Of a DNA stretch of 13,630 nucleotides, positions 1 to 6,737 are shown in pieces (within the stretch, counting starts at the first letter, position 1; each line of letters starts with the position of its first letter). The position numbers were made by a program, and so were the translations under genes. The stretch is taken from NCBI GenBank assembly GCA_964389005.1, contig CAYMCV010000064.1:1-13630 (forward strand), written 5' to 3'. Source of the stretch: CAYMCV01 sp964389005. Its GTDB lineage: Bacteria > Bacillota > Clostridia > Lachnospirales > Lachnospiraceae. The notes beneath the pieces are model-generated. The model had not been told where the DNA came from. It saw only the letters and a list, made by a program, of their open reading frames with translations, and did no database searches.

Positions 1-1257
1 AACCGCAACAACTTTGTAAGAAGTCTCAGGATCTGCTGTTCTGGTCAGATAAGGATAGTAGCCCTGATACTGTTCCGCCAGTGATTTGGATTCTCCGGAG
101 GTATCGGCTTTGATGGCAGCAGCCGTTACCTTGGCAGGGGCAAACATAATGTTTCCGTTGACAATCAGTGTCTCCACGTCTTCCTTCGTTGGAAGTGATA
201 CCAAATCTTCCCCCTGTTCAACCAGTAGGGATTGTTCTTCGTCGGTAAAATTGGTCAAGAATCCGGCTTCTTTGTCATAAGCACAGTCGTCACAGTAGAC
301 GGATTTCATATTGGGTGCATTGTCTGCGTAAGTTACTTTGATTTCATTGCTGTTGAGCCAGGTGCGAATGTTGGAGGTTTCCCATACATTGCTCCCCTTG
401 GCTTTGATGTAATCCTCATCGGAATAGGTATCTGCTTGGTCGTGTTCGAAGGGAAGCTCCTCATCGAAATAATTCCATTTTCCGCTTTCTGCGGAGTCGT
501 ATGCCTTGAGTGTAAGGATATCTTTGGAAATTAGGTAGCGTGTTCCGTCGTCATCGGCGCGTAAAACGACCCATTCAATGGGCGCACCGTTGTAACTGCC
601 GCAAGAAACCGTATCACCGGGCTGCAAGTTACTGATTTTGGTTTCAACCAATTTCAAGTTGACTGTACTTTCCGACGCAATTTCGCTTTGCGATGAATTT
701 TCCGATGTCGAATTGTTTGCGCGTGAAACATTTGCATTCCAAAGACCGAAGGAAAGTGCTAAAATAACCAATAAAAAGACAGCAATACCGATGAACAGCA
801 TGCTTTTTGAAGTCTTTGCGGGCGTTTGGTCTTCAAGCGAAGAAACTTCTTTTGCCGGTGACACTTCATTCAGATTGGCCCTTACAATTTGCGGAAGTTC
901 GCTGAACATATCGTTCTCGGTCGCATCAATCCACTGGCATACCATAATGAAGTATTCGAAGGTCTTCGGAATATCATATTCTTCCGTCTTGTATACCAGC
1001 AGCGGAAGTTTACGATTGACCCCGCGTTCCACTTCACGCAACACATGTTGCGACTGCATCGCACTTTTGGATGCAAGCAACAGAATCATGCGACTCGTAT
1101 CGATTCCCTTCACGATTTCTTCCCCGTAGGTCTTTCCGGGTTCCAAATCTCTCGGTGCGATAAAACACCCGATGTCGTTTTTTTCAAGATAGTCACAAAT
1201 TTTCATTGCCAATGATTTATCAAGTGATGAATAGGAAATAAAGACGTCTTTCCTCAT
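1..1257 (-). CDS. TIR domain-transmembrane-DUF6273 protein, C-terminus outside window
   Basis: The minus-strand frame is open from ATG at 1257 to the window edge, giving 419 codons without a stop; the C-terminus is missing. Residues 1-112 read as a bacterial TIR domain: it opens VFISYSSLDKSLA, has the FIAPRDLEPGKTYGEEI loop near 32-48, and SQHVLREVERG near 69-79, where E75 is the likely NADase glutamate. A hydrophobic segment at about 153-173 is a single membrane span, followed by a Ser/Asn-rich linker to about 200. From about 212 it resembles DUF6273 (PIEWVVL, YLISKDIL, VWETSNIRTWLN, then FTDEEQ). The predicted topology is TIR inside, DUF6273 outside. GGAGGT lies 8 nt before the ATG and fixes the start. 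Bacterial TIR domains often hydrolyse NAD+ or make signalling nucleotides; whether this one is catalytic cannot be told. It is transcribed divergently from the ABC-F gene. Confidence 0.85.
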   Translation of the reverse strand, partial: MRKDVFISYSSLDKSLAMKICDYLEKNDIGCFIAPRDLEPGKTYGEEIVKGIDTSRMILLLASKSAMQSQHVLREVERGVNRKLPLLVYKTEEYDIPKTFEYFIMVCQWIDATENDMFSELPQIVRANLNEVSPAKEVSSLEDQTPAKTSKSMLFIGIAVFLLVILALSFGLWNANVSRANNSTSENSSQSEIASESTVNLKLVETKISNLQPGDTVSCGSYNGAPIEWVVLRADDDGTRYLISKDILTLKAYDSAESGKWNYFDEELPFEHDQADTYSDEDYIKAKGSNVWETSNIRTWLNSNEIKVTYADNAPNMKSVYCDDCAYDKEAGFLTNFTDEEQSLLVEQGEDLVSLPTKEDVETLIVNGNIMFAPAKVTAAAIKADTSGESKSLAEQYQGYYPYLTRTADPETSYKVVAV

Positions 1258-1273
1258 ATGTATGTACCTCCGA

Positions 1274-1303
1274 TTGATAGATAATATCAAAATGATAATA
1301 TCA
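1274..1303. promoter_or_regulatory. Candidate operator: paired dyads over TIR promoter -10 and start site
   Basis: GATAATATCA occurs twice (1280-1289 and 1294-1303), 14 bp apart. The second copy sits in an 11-nt perfect palindrome TGATA-A-TATCA (1293-1303) that covers the -10. The first copy lies in another dyad, TTGATA (1274-1279) with TATCAA (1285-1290), over the expected start site. Placement across -10 and +1 is typical of repressor operators. The regulator is unknown, and the AT-rich composition lowers confidence. Confidence 0.45.
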
Positions 1304-1323
1304 CGGAGCGATGAATCTGTCAA
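1295..1323 (-). promoter_or_regulatory. Sigma-A promoter of the TIR-domain gene
   Basis: On the minus strand a perfect -35 TTGACA (1318-1323) is followed after exactly 17 nt by TATTAT (1295-1300), one base from the -10 consensus. Transcription should start near 1288, about 30 nt before the ATG at 1257. This is one of the strongest-looking promoters in the window and is overlapped by dyad sequences described separately. Confidence 0.8.
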
Positions 1324-1380
1324 ACGGATTTAAAGTATTTTTTGTATGTGATATACGATAATAATGACACAGGAGGTTCT

Positions 1381-2925
1381 ATGGCACAGATTAACGTCAG
1401 TAATTTGACATTTCATTATGAAGGAAGCTTCGATAATATTTTTGAAAATGTCTCATTTCATATTGATACGGATTGGAGATTGGGGCTCATCGGAAGAAAC
1501 GGCAAAGGTAAGACGACGTTTCTGAATCTCTTGTTGGGTAAATATACATATGAAGGAAGCATTTCCACCGGTGAACGATTTGATTATTTTCCTTATCAAT
1601 TGCACGCGTCATATGATGCATTGACGGCTTCGGAGTTCATTGAAGAAATCAAACCGTCCTGCGAGCAGTGGCGGGTGATTTGTGAATTGAATAAACTTGG
1701 GACAGATGCGGAGATTCTGTATCGAACATTTTCCACCTTGAGTCACGGAGAGAGAACCAAAATCATGTTGGCGTTATTGTTTTCCGGCGAGAATGAGTTT
1801 CTTTTGATTGATGAGCCGACCAATCATTTGGATCGGGATTCGCGTGAAATCATCAAAAACTATCTGGCAGGAAAAAAGGGATTCATTCTGGTATCGCATG
1901 ACAGAGACCTTTTAGATGCTTGTATCGATCATGTTTTGGTACTGAATAGAAGTACAATCGAAGTTCAAAACGGAAATTTCACAACATGGTGGGAGAACAA
2001 GATACGAAAGGATAGTTTCGCAGAAAGTGAAAACGAAAAGCATCTGAAAGAAATTGAGAAGTTAAAAGGAGCGGCGGCACGTGTAGAACAGTGGGCCGAC
2101 CGTAATGAGAGTTCAAAAATCGGATTTGATCCGGTGAAGGAACATGATCGGTTCTTGGACACGAGAAGTTTTATCGGTGCCAAGACCAAGAAAATGCAGA
2201 GTCGCGTAAAACAGATGGAAAATCGACTGGAACGGGAAATCACCGAAAAGGAAGGATTGTTAAATGACATTGAGAAGCCGGTCGACTTGAAATTGATGCC
2301 GCTTTCATTCCATAAAAAACGCCTAATTGACGCTTATCAATACGGGCTTCGATATGAAGACGCAAGGGAGCCGCTTTTTAGCAATATGTCTTTTGAAATA
2401 TGCGAGGGTGATCGACTGTTTCTCGACGGTGACAATGGTTGCGGAAAGAGTAGTTTGATTAAGGATATATTGTCGCAGACGACGCTGGGCTTGGATTTAT
2501 CGATTACACAGACGGTTCAGAAACTGCAAAGAAGCGGGACGTTGCATGTCGCTTCCGGCCTCGTGATTTCGTATGTCAATCAGGATACTTCATTTTTGAG
2601 GGGAAGCATTTACGATTTTTGCGAGAAGCAGAATCTTGATGAAAGTCTGTTTTGCGCAATTCTGCGCCAACTGGATATGGAACGTGTGCAATTTGCAAAG
2701 CAAATGGATGAATTCTCCGAGGGACAGAAGAAAAAGGTACTGTTGGCAGCAAGTTTGATGACACCCGCGCATCTGTATATCTGGGATGAACCCCTCAATT
2801 ATATTGATGTGTTTTCAAGAATGCAGATTGAGAAGCTGCTTTTGAAATTCACGCCGACGATGTTGTTGGTCGAACATGATGTCAGGTTTCGGGAGAAAAT
2901 TGCGACGGGAGTCATTCATATTTAA
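1381..2925 (+). CDS. Lsa-like ABC-F ATPase (ribosome protection type)
   Basis: A 514-residue protein with two ABC ATPase domains and no membrane segments, which defines the ABC-F class of soluble, ribosome-binding ATPases. Domain 1: Walker A GRNGKGKTT (38-46), signature LSHGE (120-124), Walker B LLIDE with E145, switch H173. A charged interdomain linker spans about 205-300. Domain 2: Walker A GDNGCGKSS (350-358), signature FSEGQ (445-449), Walker B IWDE with E470, and H499. The IDTDWRLGLIGRNG opening and WDEPLNYIDVFSR resemble the Lsa/Vga branch, whose studied members displace lincosamide, streptogramin A and pleuromutilin drugs from the ribosome; the drug spectrum here cannot be predicted and a housekeeping translation role is possible. 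AGGAGG ends 4 nt before ATG 1381, and homology begins at MAQINV; an upstream in-frame TTG at 1342 has no support. The next gene begins 3 nt after the stop. Confidence 0.88.
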   Translation: MAQINVSNLTFHYEGSFDNIFENVSFHIDTDWRLGLIGRNGKGKTTFLNLLLGKYTYEGSISTGERFDYFPYQLHASYDALTASEFIEEIKPSCEQWRVICELNKLGTDAEILYRTFSTLSHGERTKIMLALLFSGENEFLLIDEPTNHLDRDSREIIKNYLAGKKGFILVSHDRDLLDACIDHVLVLNRSTIEVQNGNFTTWWENKIRKDSFAESENEKHLKEIEKLKGAAARVEQWADRNESSKIGFDPVKEHDRFLDTRSFIGAKTKKMQSRVKQMENRLEREITEKEGLLNDIEKPVDLKLMPLSFHKKRLIDAYQYGLRYEDAREPLFSNMSFEICEGDRLFLDGDNGCGKSSLIKDILSQTTLGLDLSITQTVQKLQRSGTLHVASGLVISYVNQDTSFLRGSIYDFCEKQNLDESLFCAILRQLDMERVQFAKQMDEFSEGQKKKVLLAASLMTPAHLYIWDEPLNYIDVFSRMQIEKLLLKFTPTMLLVEHDVRFREKIATGVIHI

Positions 2926-2928
2926 CAC

Positions 2929-3450
2929 TTGTATCAACATAAGATAGTTAAAATATATGAGCAATTACAGAACGTAATTGCGGGTTGGAGTCAGGGTATG
3001 ATGTCGGATGATAGCAGGATTTTTACGCAATACCGACAGAGGATGAAGCCATATGAACCGCTCTTGGGAAGAAAATACACAATTACACACTCAGATACCA
3101 CAGCGGAATTATTTGTTTTTATCGGCGAAAACTATGCCAAAGATCAGTTTACAATCATGCGTGATGAGGTTTGCATTCGGTGGGAGAGGTCTGCATGCGG
3201 TCTGCGTCTGATGGGTGAAGTTATGGTAAACGGCGAGAAAATTGTCGGCGATGCCGGCGTCAGAAATGAGATTTTCCTACGCGAGATGCCAAAAGCACTT
3301 CATGCATTACGACATGCAGATCGTTTTTTGTTTGAACGCGAATGCAAATTGGATGCAACACCGGTCTACATTTATTTCCGTTCGACACTCGATGCATATG
3401 CAAAGATGTATGACTTAGGGAAAATCGGAAGGTATCGCTCATGCGTCTGA
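2929..3450 (+). CDS. Hypothetical protein, coupled to ABC-F gene
   Basis: The reading frame opens with TTG at 2929, only 3 nt after the ABC-F stop, and runs 173 codons. I do not recognise the family. It has no signal peptide or membrane segment; the composition is that of a soluble, basic cytoplasmic alpha/beta protein, with hydrophobic strands such as ELFVFIG (60-66) and PVYIYF (145-150). The start is uncertain: TTG 2929 has no clear ribosome binding site and would rely on reinitiation after the upstream stop, whereas ATG 2998 (residue 24) has GGAG about 7 nt upstream and would give a 150-residue protein. The 23 residues in question look like a plausible helix (IYEQLQNVIAGW). Tight spacing suggests co-transcription with the ABC-F gene and perhaps a linked role. 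No terminator is visible after the stop. Confidence 0.65.
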   Translation: MYQHKIVKIYEQLQNVIAGWSQGMMSDDSRIFTQYRQRMKPYEPLLGRKYTITHSDTTAELFVFIGENYAKDQFTIMRDEVCIRWERSACGLRLMGEVMVNGEKIVGDAGVRNEIFLREMPKALHALRHADRFLFERECKLDATPVYIYFRSTLDAYAKMYDLGKIGRYRSCV

Positions 3451-3497
3451 GAAACCATTTGGCATAAGAATGAATAAAAGTAAAAAATTTAAAATAA

Positions 3498-3524
3498 TTA
3501 GCACTCACCTCTTGACAGTGCTAA
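3498..3524. promoter_or_regulatory. CIRCE operator (HrcA-binding site)
   Basis: TTAGCACTC (3498-3506), nine spacer bases, then CAGTGCTAA (3516-3524). The consensus CIRCE is TTAGCACTC-N9-GAGTGCTAA, so 17 of 18 arm positions match. HrcA represses heat-shock genes through this element in Firmicutes. The single mismatch, C3516 in place of G, is the C of the overlapping TTGACA -35 box. Confidence 0.93.
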
Positions 3525-3540
3525 CAGAATGTTATATAAC
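3512..3540 (+). promoter_or_regulatory. Sigma-A promoter of the small heat-shock gene
   Basis: TTGACA (3512-3517), 17-nt spacer, TATAAC (3535-3540). The -35 box straddles the spacer and right arm of CIRCE, so bound HrcA would exclude RNA polymerase. Expected start near 3547, leaving an untranslated leader of about 114 nt. Confidence 0.88.
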
Positions 3541-3549
3541 ATATATAAC
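3531..3549. repeat. AT-rich inverted repeat over the -10 of the heat-shock promoter
   Basis: GTTATATA (3531-3538) and TATATAAC (3542-3549) form a perfect 8-bp inverted repeat with a 3-nt centre, covering the -10 box and reaching the expected start site. It could be a second operator, or simply AT-rich chance. Confidence 0.4.
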
Positions 3550-3660
3550 AGATAAAACAAGAGACCAAAGAATCATAAGAAGTCCTGTTCTGTCTGAGAA
3601 ACCATCAAACCACGAGATTGCGATGTAATCTCACAAGATAAAAGAAAGAAGGTATGACCT

Positions 3661-4101
3661 ATGTTGAGACCAAGTATTTTTCATGACAGTTTTCGTGACA
3701 ATCTTTTTGAAGACTTTTTCGGTGATGCGTATTGGCCAAGTCCCATGTTGCAGAATATTTCCGCAATGAATACCGATATCAGAGAGAACGAGAAAGAATT
3801 TCTCATTGATATGGAACTTCCGGGATTCAACAAGGAAGATATTCAGGCGGAGTTGAAGGATGGCTACATGACCATTACAGCCAGTCACAACGAAGAGAAA
3901 GAAGAAAAGAACAAGAAGCAGAAATTTATTCGGAAGGAACGCTTCAGCGGATGCTATAAACGTAGTTTCTATGTCGGCGAGGCGGTGACCGAAGAAGATA
4001 TTTCCGCAAAATTCTCAGACGGAGTGCTGACGGTAGCAGTCCCGAAGAAGGAGAAAGAACCGGAGATTGAGCAGAAGAAGTATATCTGCATCGAAGGATA
4101 A
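3661..4101 (+). CDS. Small heat-shock protein, Hsp20/alpha-crystallin family
   Basis: A 146-residue ATP-independent holdase chaperone that binds unfolding proteins in the cytoplasm. The N-terminal arm (1-35) is rich in Phe and Asp (FRDNLFEDFFGD). The alpha-crystallin domain spans about 36-128, with IDMELPGFNKEDIQ (49-62), a strand with TITASH (71-76), a Lys/Glu-rich loop (79-92), and the diagnostic DGVLTVAVPK (120-129). The tail ends YICIEG, containing an I-x-I motif (142-144) that in the family docks neighbouring subunits in the oligomer. Length is typical. AAGAAGG lies 8 nt before the ATG. The gene stands alone between a CIRCE-controlled promoter and a strong hairpin terminator, so it should be induced by heat or misfolding through loss of HrcA repression. 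Confidence 0.95.
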   Translation: MLRPSIFHDSFRDNLFEDFFGDAYWPSPMLQNISAMNTDIRENEKEFLIDMELPGFNKEDIQAELKDGYMTITASHNEEKEEKNKKQKFIRKERFSGCYKRSFYVGEAVTEEDISAKFSDGVLTVAVPKKEKEPEIEQKKYICIEG

Positions 4102-4112
4102 TTGATTGTATG

Positions 4113-4142
4113 AAAAGGCGACAGAGTACCTGTCGCCTTTTT
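4113..4142 (+). terminator. Intrinsic terminator after hsp20
   Basis: A 12-bp perfect stem, AAAAGGCGACAG (4113-4124) with CTGTCGCCTTTT (4130-4141), with a 5-nt loop and a 3' run of T. It lies 12 nt after the hsp20 stop and ends the single-gene transcript. Confidence 0.93.
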
Positions 4143-4173
4143 GTATACTTATAAATAAGTAGCATATGAAGGA

Positions 4174-4192
4174 TTCATGAATAAATCATGAA
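4174..4192. promoter_or_regulatory. Candidate operator upstream of pckA
   Basis: TTCATGA (4174-4180), ATAAA, TCATGAA (4186-4192): a perfect 7-bp inverted repeat with a 5-nt centre, ending 12 nt before the pckA -35 box, where an activator or an upstream repressor site could lie. I cannot match it to a known regulator. Confidence 0.4.
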
Positions 4193-4204
4193 AAGAATGA
4201 TTTT

Positions 4205-4232
4205 TTGATTGATTTTTTGGACTGTTTATAAT
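4205..4232 (+). promoter_or_regulatory. Sigma-A promoter of pckA
   Basis: TTGATT (4205-4210), 16-nt spacer, perfect TATAAT (4227-4232). The start is expected near 4239, about 78 nt before the pckA ATG. The leader holds a small inverted repeat, GCAATG (4268-4273) and CATTGC (4282-4287), with no clear role. Confidence 0.7.
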
Positions 4233-4317
4233 AATATAGCAAGTGGACGCATGAAATCAATATTTTGGCAATGTTTTTAATCATTGCACACTATTAAGGA
4301 AAAGAGAGGTTGAAGAA

Positions 4318-5922
4318 ATGGGAAAAGTTGATTTAAGCCAGTACGGCATTTCCGGAACAACAGAAATCGTTTATAATCCGTCTTTTGATGTTTTGTTCGA
4401 AGAAGAAACAAAACCGGGATTGGAAGGATTTGAAAAAGGACAAGTTAGTGAACTTGGTGCAGTGAATGTTATGACCGGTATTTATACAGGACGTTCACCT
4501 AAAGATAAGTTTATTGTTATGGATGAGAACTCAAAGGATACCGTTTGGTGGACCTCTGATGAATATAAGAATGACAATCATCCGGCAAGCAAAGAGACAT
4601 GGGATGCATTGAAGAAGATTGCACAGCAGGAACTTTCCGATAAGAGATTGTTCGTTGTAGACGCATTCTGCGGTGCCAACGAAGATACAAGAATGGCAAT
4701 CCGTTTCATCATGGAAGTTGCATGGCAGGCACATTTTGTAAAGAATATGTTCATCATCCCTACCGATGAGGAACTTGAGAACTTCAAGCCGGACTTCGTT
4801 GTTTACAATGCTCCCAAGGCTAAAGTAGAGAACTACAAGGAATTAGGATTGAACTCTGAGACGGCTGTTGTGTTCAACATCTCCAGTCGTGAGCAGGTTA
4901 TTATCAATACATGGTACGGCGGAGAAATGAAGAAGGGTATGTTCTCCATGATGAACTATTACCTTCCGTTGAAGAACATTGCAGCAATGCACTGCTCCGC
5001 AAATACAGATATGGACGGAAAGAATACCGCTATTTTCTTCGGACTTTCCGGAACAGGCAAGACCACACTCTCGACAGACCCGAAGCGTCTTTTGATTGGT
5101 GATGACGAGCATGGTTGGGATGATAACGGTGTATTCAACTTCGAAGGCGGATGCTATGCGAAGGTTATCAACCTTGACAAAGATTCCGAGCCGGACATCT
5201 ACAATGCAATCAAGAGAAATGCACTTTTAGAGAATGTTACCTTGGATGAGAACGGAAAGATTGATTTTGACGATAAGAGCGTTACAGAGAATACACGTGT
5301 ATCTTATCCGATTAACCACATTCAGAATATTGTACGTCCGGTATCTTCAGCTCCGGCAGCGAAGAACGTTATCTTCTTGTCAGCTGATGCATTTGGCGTA
5401 CTTCCTCCCGTATCAATTTTGACACCGGAGCAGACCAAGTATTATTTCCTTTCCGGTTTCACAGCAAAGCTTGCTGGTACAGAGCGTGGTATTACTGAGC
5501 CGACACCGACCTTCTCCGCTTGCTTCGGTCAGGCATTCTTAGAGTTACACCCGACCAAATATGCTGAGGAACTTGTTAGAAAGATGGAAATGAGCGGTGC
5601 AAAAGCATACCTTGTGAACACCGGTTGGAATGGCACAGGAAAGCGTATCTCCATTCGCGATACCCGTGGTATCATCGATGCAATCCTTGACGGATCTATC
5701 ACAAAGGCATCTACCAAGACGATTCCGTTCTTCAATTTTGAAGTACCGACAGCACTTCCGGGCGTAGATCCGAAGATTTTGGATCCGCGTGACACATACG
5801 CTGATGCTTCCGAATGGGAGAAGAAAGCAGACGATCTTGCATCTCGTTTTATCAAGAACTTTGCGAAGTATGAAGGAAATGAAGCAGGTAAGGCATTGGT
5901 TAGTGCAGGACCGCAGAAATAA
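4318..5922 (+). CDS. pckA: Phosphoenolpyruvate carboxykinase (ATP)
   Basis: A 534-residue ATP-type PEP carboxykinase (the E. coli enzyme has 540) catalysing oxaloacetate + ATP to PEP + CO2 + ADP. In anaerobic Clostridia it serves gluconeogenesis or, in reverse, CO2 fixation with ATP gain. Visible active-site elements: substrate-binding R59 in TGRSPKDK; Y200 and K205/K206 in WYGGEMKKG; H225 in AAMHCSAN, a metal ligand with the lysine in the family; P-loop GLSGTGKTT (242-250); kinase-2 LIGDDEHGW (259-267) with D262/D263; and R327 in ENTRVSYPI. All catalytic positions I can check are intact. GAGAGG is 8 nt before the ATG. The gene is monocistronic, with its own promoter and a strong terminator, and uses AAG/GTT/GAC-type codons suggesting high expression. 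Confidence 0.97.
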   Translation: MGKVDLSQYGISGTTEIVYNPSFDVLFEEETKPGLEGFEKGQVSELGAVNVMTGIYTGRSPKDKFIVMDENSKDTVWWTSDEYKNDNHPASKETWDALKKIAQQELSDKRLFVVDAFCGANEDTRMAIRFIMEVAWQAHFVKNMFIIPTDEELENFKPDFVVYNAPKAKVENYKELGLNSETAVVFNISSREQVIINTWYGGEMKKGMFSMMNYYLPLKNIAAMHCSANTDMDGKNTAIFFGLSGTGKTTLSTDPKRLLIGDDEHGWDDNGVFNFEGGCYAKVINLDKDSEPDIYNAIKRNALLENVTLDENGKIDFDDKSVTENTRVSYPINHIQNIVRPVSSAPAAKNVIFLSADAFGVLPPVSILTPEQTKYYFLSGFTAKLAGTERGITEPTPTFSACFGQAFLELHPTKYAEELVRKMEMSGAKAYLVNTGWNGTGKRISIRDTRGIIDAILDGSITKASTKTIPFFNFEVPTALPGVDPKILDPRDTYADASEWEKKADDLASRFIKNFAKYEGNEAGKALVSAGPQK

Positions 5923-5948
5923 TCTTTTGTATCATATTTTAATTGTTC

Positions 5949-5985
5949 ACAGGACTCATGGGTACACCCATGGGTCCTGTTTTTT
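5949..5985 (+). terminator. Intrinsic terminator after pckA
   Basis: A 14-bp stem (5949-5962 with 5967-5980, one G-U pair) with the tetranucleotide loop TACA, followed by a T run to 5985. It begins 26 nt after the pckA stop. Confidence 0.94.
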
Positions 5986-6019
5986 ATGAAATGAGAGTTC
6001 CCTAAGTCTGTGTAAAATG

Positions 6020-6048
6020 TTGTCGGATTATTGGCAATATGCTATACT
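6020..6048 (+). promoter_or_regulatory. Promoter of the DUF2809-glycosyltransferase operon
   Basis: TTGTCG (6020-6025), 17-nt spacer, TATACT (6043-6048), preceded by TGC, which makes an extended -10 (TGn). The start is expected near 6055, about 30 nt before ATG 6086. Confidence 0.72.
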
Positions 6049-6085
6049 AAAAACTGCCAAACGGCTGTAATTATTTGGAGGTTAT

Positions 6086-6493
6086 ATGAAGAAAAGAATC
6101 CCGTATGCAATTGCCTTCCTGATTCTGTTTGGAACGGAAGTGTTCATCGCATTGTTTGTTCATGATAGATTGATTCGACCCTATATTGGCGATATGTTGG
6201 TGGTCATCGTACTTTATTGTTTCGTGAAAATCATTGATATCAGAGATCACAGATGGTTGCCTCTTTGGATTTTTTTGTTCGCTGTATTAACGGAGGTTTT
6301 GCAATATTTTCACATTGTGGAACTGCTTGGATTACAGGACAATCAATTTTTACGTGTTTTGATAGGTTCTGTTTTTGATATCAAAGATATTGCTTGCTAT
6401 GCAGTTGGATGTATTGTGGTTGCGTTGTTTGCGTGGTTTACGCGCACGCGCGGGAAGAAAGAGGAGAAGGGATATGGGACTGCTCAAAAGTAA
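6086..6493 (+). CDS. DUF2809 family membrane protein
   Basis: A 135-residue polytopic membrane protein resembling DUF2809. It has about four hydrophobic spans (5-24, 35-50, 57-75, 102-120) and the family-like pattern ALFVHDRLIRPYIGD (22-36), a Glu followed by QY in the third span (E70, Q73, Y74), and FDIKDIACYAVG (97-108). The C-terminal tail is basic and cytoplasmic. No biochemical function is established for the family that I can rely on. GGAGG lies just upstream, with a rather short 4-nt gap. First gene of a likely three-gene operon; its last 20 nt overlap the next start. Confidence 0.82.
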   Translation: MKKRIPYAIAFLILFGTEVFIALFVHDRLIRPYIGDMLVVIVLYCFVKIIDIRDHRWLPLWIFLFAVLTEVLQYFHIVELLGLQDNQFLRVLIGSVFDIKDIACYAVGCIVVALFAWFTRTRGKKEEKGYGTAQK

Positions 6494-6725
6494 GTATGAG
6501 AAGGATTTGGATGCCGTCATCAAGAGAATTGATGTTAATTGCAGCAATAACTATAAGGATGCGGCGCAACAAAATTTGCAGGAATTTGAGCAGAAATTGC
6601 TTACATATGTAGAGAATGGATATCTAAAAGGTAAAAAACAGGAGTATTATGCGGAATTACTCAAGCAATATAAGCAAAAAATGACCGGTTTTACACACAA
6701 AGATCAAAAACCATATTGGACGTAA
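6474..6725 (+). CDS. Small hypothetical protein, 83 residues
   Basis: The ATG at 6474 lies inside the end of the DUF2809 gene (20-nt overlap, different frame) and has GAGGAG 7 nt upstream, so it is preferred over upstream starts in the same frame. The product is a charged, Lys/Glu/Gln-rich soluble protein, almost certainly helical, with segments such as KYEKDLDAVIKRI and QQNLQEFEQKLLTYVENG, a small helical-hairpin look. There are no membrane spans or cysteine clusters beyond one Cys. Family not recognised. It sits 12 nt before the glycosyltransferase gene, so co-translation with both neighbours is likely. Confidence 0.72.
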   Translation: MGLLKSKYEKDLDAVIKRIDVNCSNNYKDAAQQNLQEFEQKLLTYVENGYLKGKKQEYYAELLKQYKQKMTGFTHKDQKPYWT

Positions 6726-6737
6726 TGGGAGACAGAG

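Noticed and set aside
86..1215. Plus-strand open frames of 64-163 codons opposite the TIR gene
   Set aside because: They lie antisense to a continuous 419-codon minus-strand frame with clear TIR and DUF6273 similarity; their translations show no recognisable domain.
1342..1380. Upstream TTG start extending the ABC-F protein by 13 residues
   Set aside because: The extension would be translated through the AGGAGG ribosome binding site of ATG 1381, has no ribosome binding site of its own, and does not resemble the family's N-terminus.
3547..3660. RNA thermometer in the hsp20 leader
   Set aside because: The only clear hairpin (GAGATT 3614-3619 with AATCTC 3627-3632) does not pair with the AAGAAGG ribosome binding site, and no U-rich anti-Shine-Dalgarno helix was found.
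4233..4317. CcpA cre site or metabolite riboswitch in the pckA leader
   Set aside because: No match to the cre pattern was found, and the small GCAATG/CATTGC repeat is too weak to call a riboswitch.
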